NCBI GenBank assembly: GCA_910584815.1
Contig: CAJUBT010000022.1
Coordinates: 1-22,810, forward strand
Length of the DNA stretch: 22,810 nt
Reading direction: 5' to 3'
From: an uncultured Christensenella sp.
Lineage (GTDB): Bacteria > Bacillota > Clostridia > Christensenellales > UBA1242
In this document: positions 16,458 through 22,810 of the stretch, piece after piece
Layout: each line of letters opens with the position of its first letter
How positions within the stretch are numbered: position 1 is the stretch's first letter
Program-made: the position numbers and the translations under genes
The notes under the pieces: generated by a model
Databases searched by the model: none
What the model saw: the letters and a program-made list of their open reading frames with translations, nothing else
What the model was told of the DNA's origin: nothing

Positions 16458-17177
16458 ATGTACTTTCAATATTATTTAATGGGAATAATTTTAATACCAG
16501 GCATACTTCTAGCAACCTATGCCCAATATAAAGTTAAAAGCACCTATAACAAATTTGGCAGAGTATTTTCTTCTTGCGGGTTAACAGCTAGCGAATTTAT
16601 AAGAAAATTAATGTTCGCAACCGATACTCAATACTTACAAATTAAAAGCATTCCAGGACATTTAACCGACCACTACGATCCAACAAGAGAAGAAATTTGC
16701 CTATCGCAAGATGTTTATTCCTCTAATTCGGTTGCCGCACTTGGCATTGCCTGTCACGAATTTGGTCACGCTTTACAAAAAAAAGAAAAATATTTTCCTT
16801 ATCAAATAAGAAGAATGCTTGTTCCAATAACAAATTTTGCCTCTTCTCTACTTTGGCCTCTTGTTATAATTGGTTTAGTTTTTAATTTTGGTGTGGAATC
16901 AGGCGGAGTTATGGGTGATATATTTTTATGGAGTGGCATTGCAGTTTTTGGTTCAGCAGTTTTATTTAACCTAGCAACATTACCTGTTGAATTTAATGCT
17001 TCAAACAGGGCAATAAAAATTTTAAAAGCAAGTGGAACTTTAACAGAAGAAGAAATTCAAGGCACAAAAAAAGTTTTAACAGCAGCAGCACTTACCTATG
17101 TTGCAAGTTTACTTGTTTCTATTTTAAATCTATTAAGATTCTTACTTGTAGTTCTCTCTCGAACAAGAAGAGACTAA
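16458..17177 (+). CDS. YugP-like neutral zinc metallopeptidase (membrane)
   Basis: 239 residues, the usual size for this family. It has an N-terminal transmembrane helix (3-20), the conserved segment H-L-T-D-H-Y-D-P (68-75), then S-V-A-A-L-G-I-A-C-H-E-F-G-H-A-L-Q with the HExxH zinc motif at 100-104, two central transmembrane helices (about 124-146 and 154-176), L-P-V-E-F-N-A-S with E178 as the probable third zinc ligand, and C-terminal hydrophobic helices (207-235). This order is typical of Zn_peptidase_2 (YugP) proteins of Bacillota, integral membrane peptidases of unknown substrate. The SD AAAGGAAT lies before ATG. The HIT-like gene follows after 70 nt on the same strand and may share the transcript. 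Confidence 0.9.
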   Translation: MYFQYYLMGIILIPGILLATYAQYKVKSTYNKFGRVFSSCGLTASEFIRKLMFATDTQYLQIKSIPGHLTDHYDPTREEICLSQDVYSSNSVAALGIACHEFGHALQKKEKYFPYQIRRMLVPITNFASSLLWPLVIIGLVFNFGVESGGVMGDIFLWSGIAVFGSAVLFNLATLPVEFNASNRAIKILKASGTLTEEEIQGTKKVLTAAALTYVASLLVSILNLLRFLLVVLSRTRRD

Positions 17178-17247
17178 ATAAAATAGTTCATTAATTTATG
17201 TTAATTCATACAAAGAAATATTCACTAAACAAAAGGATAAATTTTTA

Positions 17248-17736
17248 ATGATATTAAAAAACATTGCAGGAGAAGACTATAACATTAACAACTGCTTAGG
17301 TTGTGCAATTTCAAATGGTGAGGCTATACCATTTGGCAACATACTATATAAAGATGAATTTTTCCACATAGAACAGGATTTTGAAGTTCCAATAAATGGT
17401 TTTATAATAATTTCTTGTAACAAACATTATTCAAAACTAACTGATTTACCCTTAGAGGCACAACATAAATTAATTAACTTAGTTAATAAAATTATAAATA
17501 TATTAACTAAACACAACATTGCAGAACACTTTACCACTTTAATAGAAGAAAGACCAAATTATCATTTGCATTTGTGGATTTTACCAAGACATAATTGGAT
17601 GATAGAAAAATTTGGAAATGCCAGTAACCATTATGCCGAAATTAGTAAATATGCTATAAATAACCTAAAAACAAAAGAAAACCTTAATGAAATTTTAAAA
17701 ACCTGTAACATCATAAAATCTGAATTAAACAAGTAA
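17248..17736 (+). CDS. HIT-like nucleotide-binding protein
   Basis: 162 residues. N-terminal C16-x2-C19 (N-C-L-G-C-A-I) is the zinc-type pair seen in many HIT proteins, then F-G-N-I-L-Y-K-D-E-F-F-H-I and G-F-I-I-I-S-C-N-K-H-Y lead into the HIT core. The signature reads Y-H106-L-H108-L-W110-I-L-P-R-H115: the first two His of H-x-H-x-H are kept, the third is Trp. The HIT superfamily hydrolyses or transfers nucleoside phosphates using the middle His; GalT relatives have Gln at the third place. So activity is plausible but not assured. SD AAAGGAT precedes the ATG and a terminator follows directly. Substrate unknown; divergent member of the family. Confidence 0.8.
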   Translation: MILKNIAGEDYNINNCLGCAISNGEAIPFGNILYKDEFFHIEQDFEVPINGFIIISCNKHYSKLTDLPLEAQHKLINLVNKIINILTKHNIAEHFTTLIEERPNYHLHLWILPRHNWMIEKFGNASNHYAEISKYAINNLKTKENLNEILKTCNIIKSELNK

Positions 17737-17742
17737 TAAAAA

Positions 17743-17775
17743 ACCTTTCTTAAAATTAAGAAAGGTCTTTTTGTT
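17743..17775. terminator. Bidirectional terminator
   Basis: ACCTTTCTTAA and TTAAGAAAGGT form an 11-bp stem (effective loop about 4 nt), followed by CTTTTTGTT on plus and TTTTTTATT on minus. It ends the HIT-like gene and may also end the rplI transcript. Confidence 0.8.
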
Positions 17776-17985
17776 ATTTAATAACTTCTAATAAAACTAA
17801 TTTTATCTTTTTATCAAAATAATAATTTACTTCTTACTCATCTCATTATCATTTATTTAATTTAGAAGTAATGTTTATTTTTTTTTAAAATAACAATTTA
17901 ATAATTGCAAACTTCTTTTTTAAAATTGTTCCCAGTTAAAATAATCAACATAAAATAATAAACCAATAAATAATTTATTTAACTA

Positions 17986-18423
17986 CTATTCTACTATTAT
18001 TTTAAACCTTGCAACAACCCCCGTGTAAAGTTTTGCATCTATTGCATATTCTCCAGTTGCTTTAATATTGCTTTCTAAATCTATTTGTTTTTTATCCAAT
18101 TCAATACCAGCAGTATTAACTGCTTCTGCAATTTCTTTGCTTGTTATTGCACCAAACATTTTGCCATTATCGCCAACTCTAGCACTAATTTTAAAAATTT
18201 TGCCTTTAAGTTGTTCTGCTTTCTTCACAGCGGCTTCTCTTTCCAAGGCCTTATTTCTTTCAACACTTGCTTGTTTACTTGCTTTTTCTAGTAATACTGC
18301 GTTATCGGCAGATTTAGCCAAACCTTTTTTAATTAAAAAGTTATTAGCATATCCATCGTTAACATTTATAATATCTCCCTTTTTACCAGAACCTTTAACA
18401 TCTTGTAACAATAAAACTTTCAT
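17986..18423 (-). CDS. rplI: Ribosomal protein bL9
   Basis: 145 residues (bL9 is usually 148-150). The N-terminal RNA-binding domain is classical: M-K-V-L-L-L-Q-D-V-K-G-S-G-K-K-G-D-I, then N-D-G-Y-A-N-N-F-L-I-K-K-G-L-A. A long connecting helix follows (about 40-75), then the C-terminal domain with G-K-M-F-G-A-I-T-S-K-E-I-A. It binds 23S rRNA near the L1 stalk and helps limit frameshifting. SD AAGGAG sits 7 nt before ATG. It is the only gene of this window that stops with TAG. In many Bacillota rplI is linked to gdpP and dnaB; here it stands alone between plus-strand genes. Confidence 0.97.
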   Translation of the reverse strand: MKVLLLQDVKGSGKKGDIINVNDGYANNFLIKKGLAKSADNAVLLEKASKQASVERNKALEREAAVKKAEQLKGKIFKISARVGDNGKMFGAITSKEIAEAVNTAGIELDKKQIDLESNIKATGEYAIDAKLYTGVVARFKIIVE

Positions 18424-18693
18424 ATTTTTCTCCTTGTAAGCAAATATATTTACAATTATATTTTAACACACATTTTAAACTTGTGTAAATCAATAAATTA
18501 AATTTTATAGTGTAAATAAACATATTATTATTGTTTATATATTATAACTATTTTAAATTAAATCCTTTAAAATTTGTTACAGATTTTTGTTTTATATTAA
18601 TAAGTTAATTAATAAAAAATAAATTTTATTAAAAAAAAGTATACCACCTTTTAAATTAGGCAATAATCATAACAAAAATAAGGAGTTAATAAT

Positions 18694-19011
18694 ATGGATT
18701 TAAGATGCAGAAAAACTAATTGCAAATATAATAAAGATTTAACTTGCACTGCGGAAAGCATTTCTATAACAAAAGAAAAAGTTTGCCTTCAATACCAAAA
18801 CGAAAAAGGTAAAGGCATTAAAGATTTTAGTAGACTTATATTTAGCGATAATCCACCAAAGGTAGCCGATTATAGACATTTAAAAAATATTTGTTTAAGT
18901 TGTAGTGCCCCTTGCTTATTTAATAAAGATAATCATTGTATTTCAAACGGAATAACAGTAAATGCAAGCACCACTAACGAACCAAAGTGTATGACCTTTT
19001 TAAAACCCTAA
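18694..19011 (+). CDS. DUF1540-like protein with two Cys modules
   Basis: 105 residues. Two DUF1540-like units: residues 5-24 (C-R-K-T-N-C-K-Y-N-K-D-L-T-C-T-A) and residues about 67-102 (C-L-S-C-S-A-P-C-L-F-N-K-D-N-H-C-I...E-P-K-C-M-T-F). The pattern C-x4-C-x7-C with following I-x-I/V-T and closing C-x-T-F is that of DUF1540, short Cys-rich, probably metal-binding proteins of unknown role. Between them is a basic linker. SD AAGGAG lies 9 nt before ATG. It is convergent with rplL and divergent from rplI. The smaller relative is at 134-313. Confidence 0.8.
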   Translation: MDLRCRKTNCKYNKDLTCTAESISITKEKVCLQYQNEKGKGIKDFSRLIFSDNPPKVADYRHLKNICLSCSAPCLFNKDNHCISNGITVNASTTNEPKCMTFLKP

Positions 19012-19026
19012 ATAAAATATTAGTTT

Positions 19027-19085
19027 AAATTTAGTTTTAAATTATCTCTTATAATAATTTTTCTTTAAACTAAATTTATTTTTAA
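19027..19085 (+). terminator. Possible terminator of the DUF1540-like gene
   Basis: AAATTTAGTTT (19027-19037) and AAACTAAATTT (19067-19077) are perfect complements, 29 nt apart, followed by ATTTTTAATAT. The stem is AT-only and the loop large, so it is weak. Confidence 0.35.
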
Positions 19086-19201
19086 TATATAATGTATTAA
19101 AACATTAATAAATTTAATAAAACATAATTAAAATAAAAATAAATTTATATAAGTTTTTTAAACATTAAAATCATTTAACAAAAAAAATAAAAAATGTTAA
19201 C

Positions 19202-19238
19202 AAAAAAAAATTACAAGAAAAATCTTGTAATTTTTTTA
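19202..19238 (-). terminator. Terminator of rplJL
   Basis: A 15-bp stem (AAAAAAATTACAAGA / TCTTGTAATTTTTTT, loop AAAA) lies about 30 nt past the rplL stop, with a long T-run on the minus strand. It shows that rpoB is not co-transcribed here. Confidence 0.85.
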
Positions 19239-19267
19239 TTATATTATAATTCAATTTTAAAATTAAA

Positions 19268-19639
19268 TTACTTAAGTTCAACAGTTGCGCCAACTTCTTT
19301 GAATTTTGCTTCAAGTTCTTTTGCAAGTTCAGTTGGAACATTTTCTTTAATAGTTGAAGGTGCACCATCAACTAAAGCTTTTGCTTCAGAAAGACCAAGA
19401 CCAGTTGCTTCACGAGTTACTTTAATTACAGGTATTTTGTTTGGTCCAACTTCTTTAAGAACAATAGTAAATTCTGTTTTTTCTTCTGCAGCAGCAGGTG
19501 CAGCTCCACCAGCAACAGGTGCAGCAACAGCAGCAGCGGCACTAACACCAAATTCTTCTTCTAATTTTTTAACTAAATCACTTACTTCAAGAAGTGATAA
19601 TTTTTTAATTTCTTCAACAATATTATCTAAGTTTGCCAT
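19268..19639 (-). CDS. rplL: Ribosomal protein bL12 (L7/L12)
   Basis: 123 residues, normal length. N-terminal dimerisation and L10-binding helices (1-33, V-E-E-I-K-K-L-S-L-L-E-V-S-D-L-V-K-K-L-E-E-E-F-G-V), Ala-rich hinge (34-52), and the C-terminal factor-binding domain with K-x-x-x-I-K-V-T-R-E-A-T-G-L-G-L-S-E-A-K-A-L-V-D-G-A-P. It forms the stalk that recruits translation GTPases. SD AAGGAG precedes the ATG. The gap to rplJ is 150 nt. It holds no promoter I can support, so it is expected to be co-transcribed with rplJ. Confidence 0.98.
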   Translation of the reverse strand: MANLDNIVEEIKKLSLLEVSDLVKKLEEEFGVSAAAAVAAPVAGGAAPAAAEEKTEFTIVLKEVGPNKIPVIKVTREATGLGLSEAKALVDGAPSTIKENVPTELAKELEAKFKEVGATVELK

Positions 19640-19789
19640 AATATTTTTATCTCCTTATATTTTTTTATGTTTAATTTATAGTTTATTTTTAAAATTTTAA
19701 AACTTTGTTTAAAATTCTTTAATTACTTATCAACAAAAACTATTAAATTGTGGACAAGTTTTTTTAAATTAAATATTCATAATTTAAAA

Positions 19790-20281
19790 TTATGCTTCTT
19801 TTTTGCTAATAGCATCTAATGCTCTTGCAAGTGCAGCAACTGGAGCATTGAGCATACCAAGTAACATAGAAAGTAATACTTCTTTTGATGGAGTTTTTGA
19901 AAGTTCTTCAATTTTAGCAGCATCAACAACTTCGCCATCAACAACACCAAACTTTGCTTCAAGAACGCCATAATCCTTAATTGCCTTATAAAGAACAGTT
20001 GCAGCGGTAACTTCATCTGCACCAAATGCAACAGCAGTTGTTCCATCTAGATATTTTGCATCATAATTTTTAATACCTAAATCATCAAGAGCAATTTTAA
20101 TAAGTCTATTTTTGTAAATTTTATATTTAACATCGTTTTCACGGAAAGCTTTTCTAAGAGCAGTATCTTGTTCAACATTAATACCTTTATAGTTTACAAA
20201 AATAACACTTTTAGCATCACTTATTCTTGCCTTAATTTCTTCTACAACTTTCTTTTTTGCTTCTAATACTTCTTTAGACAT
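19790..20281 (-). CDS. rplJ: Ribosomal protein uL10
   Basis: 163 residues, typical for Bacillota. The rRNA-binding half has V-V-E-E-I-K-A-R-I-S-D-A-K-S-V-I-F-V-N-Y-K-G-I and V-K-Y-K-I-Y-K-N-R-L-I-K-I-A; the C-terminal helix (about 135-163) that carries L12 dimers is present. It anchors the stalk on 23S rRNA. SD AAAAGGAG lies 8 nt before ATG, directly after the attenuator hairpin of the L10 leader, so expression is expected to depend on that leader (autoregulation by the L10-L12 complex is the known model). rplK and rplA are absent upstream. Confidence 0.98.
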   Translation of the reverse strand: MSKEVLEAKKKVVEEIKARISDAKSVIFVNYKGINVEQDTALRKAFRENDVKYKIYKNRLIKIALDDLGIKNYDAKYLDGTTAVAFGADEVTAATVLYKAIKDYGVLEAKFGVVDGEVVDAAKIEELSKTPSKEVLLSMLLGMLNAPVAALARALDAISKKEA

Positions 20282-20303
20282 TTATTTCTCCTTTTAAGTT
20301 AAA

Positions 20304-20342
20304 ACAAAAAACCTTATACCCAAAAAGTAAGTATAAGGTTTA
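20304..20342 (-). terminator. Attenuator hairpin of the L10 leader
   Basis: Minus-strand AACCTTATAC pairs with GTATAAGGTT (10-bp stem, 11-nt loop) and is followed by TTTTGTTTT just before the rplJ SD. It is a regulated terminator. Confidence 0.8.
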
Positions 20343-20473
20343 AACTATCTTAAAAAAAGAAATCTTCCCCACAACTTACCTCGGCAAGCATTCCTTTGCA
20401 TAAAGTAAAAGGAAATTTACGAAAAATATTTTTCACTTGCTGTCTTAGATAAACACTAGGTTAATATTAAAAC
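20343..20473 (-). promoter_or_regulatory. Ribosomal protein L10 leader
   Basis: The minus-strand transcript contains the hallmarks of the L10 leader: CTAAGACAGCAAGTG near its 5' end and GCTTGCCGAGGTAAG further on, where GCAAG and CTTGC can pair. The leader is bound by L10-(L12)4 for feedback control. GTAAGT (plus-strand 20374-20379) can pair with ACTTAC in the attenuator (20327-20332) and may act as antiterminator. The rplJ start lies 62 nt past the leader core. Confidence 0.8.
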
Positions 20474-20479
20474 ATTAAA

Positions 20480-20508
20480 ATTATATATTATAGAAATTCT
20501 GTTGTCAA
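20480..20508 (-). promoter_or_regulatory. Consensus promoter of rplJL
   Basis: Minus strand: TTGACA (20508-20503), exactly 17 bp, TATAAT (20485-20480). Both hexamers match the housekeeping consensus perfectly. Predicted start near 20473, about 190 nt upstream of rplJ. Confidence 0.85.
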
Positions 20509-21034
20509 TACTTTATTTAAAATATTTTACAATATTTATTAACTTATTCTTTAATTATTTTTAATAATTAAAACTTATATAAGCGTAATAAAAAATTTCA
20601 TTATAAGTATAATATAAGTAAAAAAAATTAAATATAAACATATTTAATCTAAAATAATTTTTATATATTTAATTTTAATCTGTAATAATAGTTTATTGTT
20701 AAAAAAACTGTTTTATACATTTATTTTACTAAGGCTTTTTATATAATACTTTTATCCTTTCAATTTATTTTAAACTTCTAATTTATAATTTTTACTTTAT
20801 TTCTTTTGCTATAATTAACTTAATAATGAAATAAATAGTAGCTCATTAATATTATTAAAAAACTTTAAAAAATAGTATACAATTTATAATTCGTATTTAA
20901 TTTTACAATTTGAAGAAAGTTTTTTATTAAACATAAAGTTTTATTAAATTAAAAAATTATAAAAAATATAATTTTAAAAAATATTTAATATAAATACATT
21001 TAGTTAGTTAAAATGCACAACAATAAATTTGGTA
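20509..21034. other. AT-rich spacer between rplJL and the HAD-like gene
   Basis: About 525 nt of almost pure A/T sequence between divergent promoters. The one item worth naming is an extended -10 (TG-C-TATAAT, 20807-20815) on the plus strand with a poor -35 and no ORF after it. No tRNA, repeat array or protein gene is supported. Confidence 0.55.
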
Positions 21035-21063
21035 TTGACTTGGTTCCCAAAAAATTATAAAAT
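21035..21063 (+). promoter_or_regulatory. Promoter of the HAD-like gene, predicted leaderless start
   Basis: TTGACT (21035-21040), exactly 17 bp, TAAAAT (21058-21063). Six bases then separate the -10 from the A of the ATG (21070), which is therefore the predicted +1. There is no Shine-Dalgarno upstream of this ATG. Confidence 0.65.
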
Positions 21064-21069
21064 AAAAAT

Positions 21070-21918
21070 ATGAATACAAATAGAATTTTAATGTGTTTAG
21101 ATTATAATGACACCATCGATAATTTAATTCATAAATGTGCAGAACACGAAAGTGGTGGTAAGTTTCCTACCTTTTTTAGAGGAGTTCTATCTATGGCTGT
21201 GGCAACAAAAAGCGACATTTCTATAGCAATTATCAGTTCAGCCCATGTAGATGATATTAAAGAGGAAATTAATATTATTAACTATTATGCAAACTCCTAT
21301 TGTAAACTTGCCATACCAAACGGAGAAAGTTTAATAAATTACATTGTTGGAGACCGAAGCAAAGAACTTTATAATTGCAATAGTGGAGAAAAACAAGCAA
21401 TAGGCGGTGAAGGAGTTTCTACTAAAAAAGAAGGAGTAGAAACAATTTTAAGTTTACCAAGCGAACAAGGCGTAAATATGCTTGTAACAGGTGGTGACAC
21501 AAAAGAAGACTTAGCTATGATTGATGTTCAAACAGATGGTGTTCCAAATGTTTTTATAGCACCTAAAGCAAATAAAGATATTGCTGAAGGCTATGAAGAT
21601 GCTTTAACTATTAGAGACCCTAGAAATAATAACAGCGAAGGTATAGGAAGATGTTTAATGACATTATCAAAGAGTCTTGAAGAATTTCACCTAACTGATG
21701 CTTTTTCTCAAAAGTCTGACTCGGAAGAAAGCACAACAACAGATTTCGCTATTGAACAATCAACAGAAGAAACATTAAAAACAGTTGCTGCTAATCATCA
21801 ACCATCAAGTGAACTTTCTCAAGAGCAACAAATACCTTCAAGCAACAGTGAAAAAGTAGAAATAATTATTCAACCTAACCCTGCTATACTTGCAAACAAT
21901 GAAATTTCATTAGAATAA
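21070..21918 (+). CDS. HAD-superfamily-like protein with disordered tail
   Basis: 282 residues. Residues 1-205 show HAD features: motif I after a hydrophobic strand, L-D11-Y-N13-D-T15; motif II I-I-S-S-A (S56/S57); a Lys candidate for motif III at 119-120 (S-T-K-K-E-G-V); motif IV G-G-D143-T-K-E-D147. The second Asp of D-x-D-x-T is Asn, so phosphatase chemistry may be altered. Residues about 205-282 are Ser/Glu/Gln-rich and likely disordered. No signal peptide or membrane helix is seen. The substrate cannot be named. No SD precedes the ATG, and a promoter sits directly on it. It is convergent with the 16S gene and ended by the hairpin at 21996-22033. Codon use looks like that of its neighbours. 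Confidence 0.7.
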   Translation: MNTNRILMCLDYNDTIDNLIHKCAEHESGGKFPTFFRGVLSMAVATKSDISIAIISSAHVDDIKEEINIINYYANSYCKLAIPNGESLINYIVGDRSKELYNCNSGEKQAIGGEGVSTKKEGVETILSLPSEQGVNMLVTGGDTKEDLAMIDVQTDGVPNVFIAPKANKDIAEGYEDALTIRDPRNNNSEGIGRCLMTLSKSLEEFHLTDAFSQKSDSEESTTTDFAIEQSTEETLKTVAANHQPSSELSQEQQIPSSNSEKVEIIIQPNPAILANNEISLE

Positions 21919-21995
21919 TAAATTATATTAAAAATTATTTTATTGAAAACCAAAATTGTAGTTTTACAAATATTTTTTTGAAATTAAGGTTTAAT

Positions 21996-22033
21996 AAAAA
22001 AAATACTAACATTTTTATGCTAGTATTTTTTTA
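21996..22033. terminator. Terminator of the HAD-like gene
   Basis: AAAAAATACTA pairs with TAGTATTTTTT (11 bp) around a 12-nt loop, with a T-run after it, about 80 nt past the stop. Confidence 0.75.
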
Positions 22034-22154
22034 TATTATAAAAATAAACAAAACAATAATAAATGTAAACAATGCAATTTACATAATAAGTAATAAAAAA
22101 ATTATTATATTCTACCATACTCAGCATAAATTAGTTTAAGAATAAAAATAATAA

Positions 22155-22192
22155 ATAAAAAAAAGACCAACGAATAATTCGTTAGTCTTTTA
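22155..22192 (-). terminator. Terminator of the 16S rRNA transcript
   Basis: On the minus strand AAAGACTAACGAA and TTCGTTGGTCTTT form a stem paired throughout, thanks to one U-G wobble, with a 3-nt loop, followed by a T-run. On the plus strand the same place is a C-A mismatch, so it is built for the rRNA direction. It lies about 140 nt after the 16S 3' end. Confidence 0.85.
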
Positions 22193-22287
22193 TAGTTCCA
22201 TTTAATAGTTTAGGTTTTCGGGTTATATTTTAACCTGTTTGTTTCAGGAGTTTTTTAATTTAGTTTGCTTTCTAACTTGTGTACCTG

Positions 22288-22305
22288 CCGATTGAAATCA
22301 ATCGG
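22288..22305 (-). repeat. Hairpin just past the 16S 3' end
   Basis: CCGATTGA and TCAATCGG are perfect complements with a 2-nt centre (functionally a 7-bp stem with a 4-nt loop), 25 nt downstream of the mature 3' end. It may be a processing element for pre-16S. Confidence 0.5.
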
Positions 22306-22329
22306 TTTCGTCGACTTCACTTCTCTTTA

Positions 22330-22810
<481 letters not shown>

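Larger units (their letters stand above)
21919..22329. other. Spacer between the HAD-like gene and the 16S 3' end
   Basis: About 410 nt. It holds the plus-strand terminator (21996-22033), an ATGTAAA/TTTACAT inverted repeat (22063-22084), the 16S terminator (22160-22192) and an 8-bp hairpin (22288-22305) just past the 16S end. No tRNA, 23S, 5S or protein gene is seen. Confidence 0.65.

Noticed and set aside
18068..18439. Plus-strand frames opposite rplI.
   Set aside because: Antisense shadows of bL9 without a ribosome binding site.
19194..19700. 168-codon plus-strand frame opposite rplL.
   Set aside because: Antisense to the clearly conserved bL12; no SD and an alanine-rich mirror composition.
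19726..19757. DnaA-box-like sequences (TTATCAACA and TTGTCCACA on opposite strands) in the rplJ-rplL gap.
   Set aside because: Only two sites, one with a mismatch, and no dnaA, dnaN or AT-rich unwinding context beyond the general base composition. Chance is likely.
22063..22107. Short inverted repeats (ATGTAAA/TTTACAT and TAATAA/TTATTA) past the HAD-like gene.
   Set aside because: Such repeats are expected by chance in nearly pure A/T sequence, and they lack conserved context.

Overview
The window is a very AT-rich stretch of bacterial chromosome with compact genes, AT-only spacers and strong AGGAGG-type ribosome binding sites. It most likely comes from a low-GC Bacillota (Firmicutes), probably an uncultured Clostridia-like lineage. 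The grounds are the AddAB (not RecBCD) recombination nuclease, a YugP-type zinc peptidase, DUF1540 and DUF1858 cysteine proteins, an RsfA-like DNA-binding protein, and a 16S rRNA end with a standard anti-Shine-Dalgarno. All recognisable genes stop with TAA except rplI (TAG). TGG codons are used for Trp, so nothing suggests a changed genetic code. The exact taxon cannot be read from the sequence alone.

Layout, left to right. 1-80: two stacked terminators. 134-2591 (minus): a small DUF1540-like cysteine protein, a DUF1858 redox-disulfide protein and an SPFH-like protein with a double zinc ribbon. 2906-3799 (plus): a PRC-barrel protein, divergent from the SPFH gene. 4014-6582 (minus): a zinc-ribbon/DUF2007-like small protein and an unrecognised 720-residue membrane coiled-coil protein. 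6876-13669 (minus): the addB-addA operon, the double-strand-break repair helicase-nuclease. 14220-15005 (minus): an RsfA-like putative DNA-binding protein, divergent from an unrecognised 329-residue protein (15232-16221, plus). 16458-17736 (plus): a YugP-like membrane zinc peptidase and a HIT-like protein. 17986-18423 (minus): rplI. 18694-19011 (plus): a second DUF1540-like protein. 19268-20473 (minus): rplL and rplJ behind an L10-leader attenuator and a consensus promoter. 21070-21918 (plus): a HAD-like protein with a disordered tail. 22330-22810 (minus): the 3' third of a 16S rRNA gene.

Three things stand out. First, addB and the HAD-like gene both lack a Shine-Dalgarno sequence, and each has a promoter whose predicted transcription start is exactly the A of the ATG, so both look leaderless in a genome whose other genes use good SDs. 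Second, the 16S gene is followed within about 140 nt by its own rho-independent terminator and then a convergent protein gene, with no tRNA, 23S or 5S: it is an unlinked 16S. Third, the usual ribosomal clusters are broken up: rplJL has no rplKA before it and no rpoBC after it, and rplI stands alone. No mobile element, CRISPR array, tRNA or phage gene was seen.
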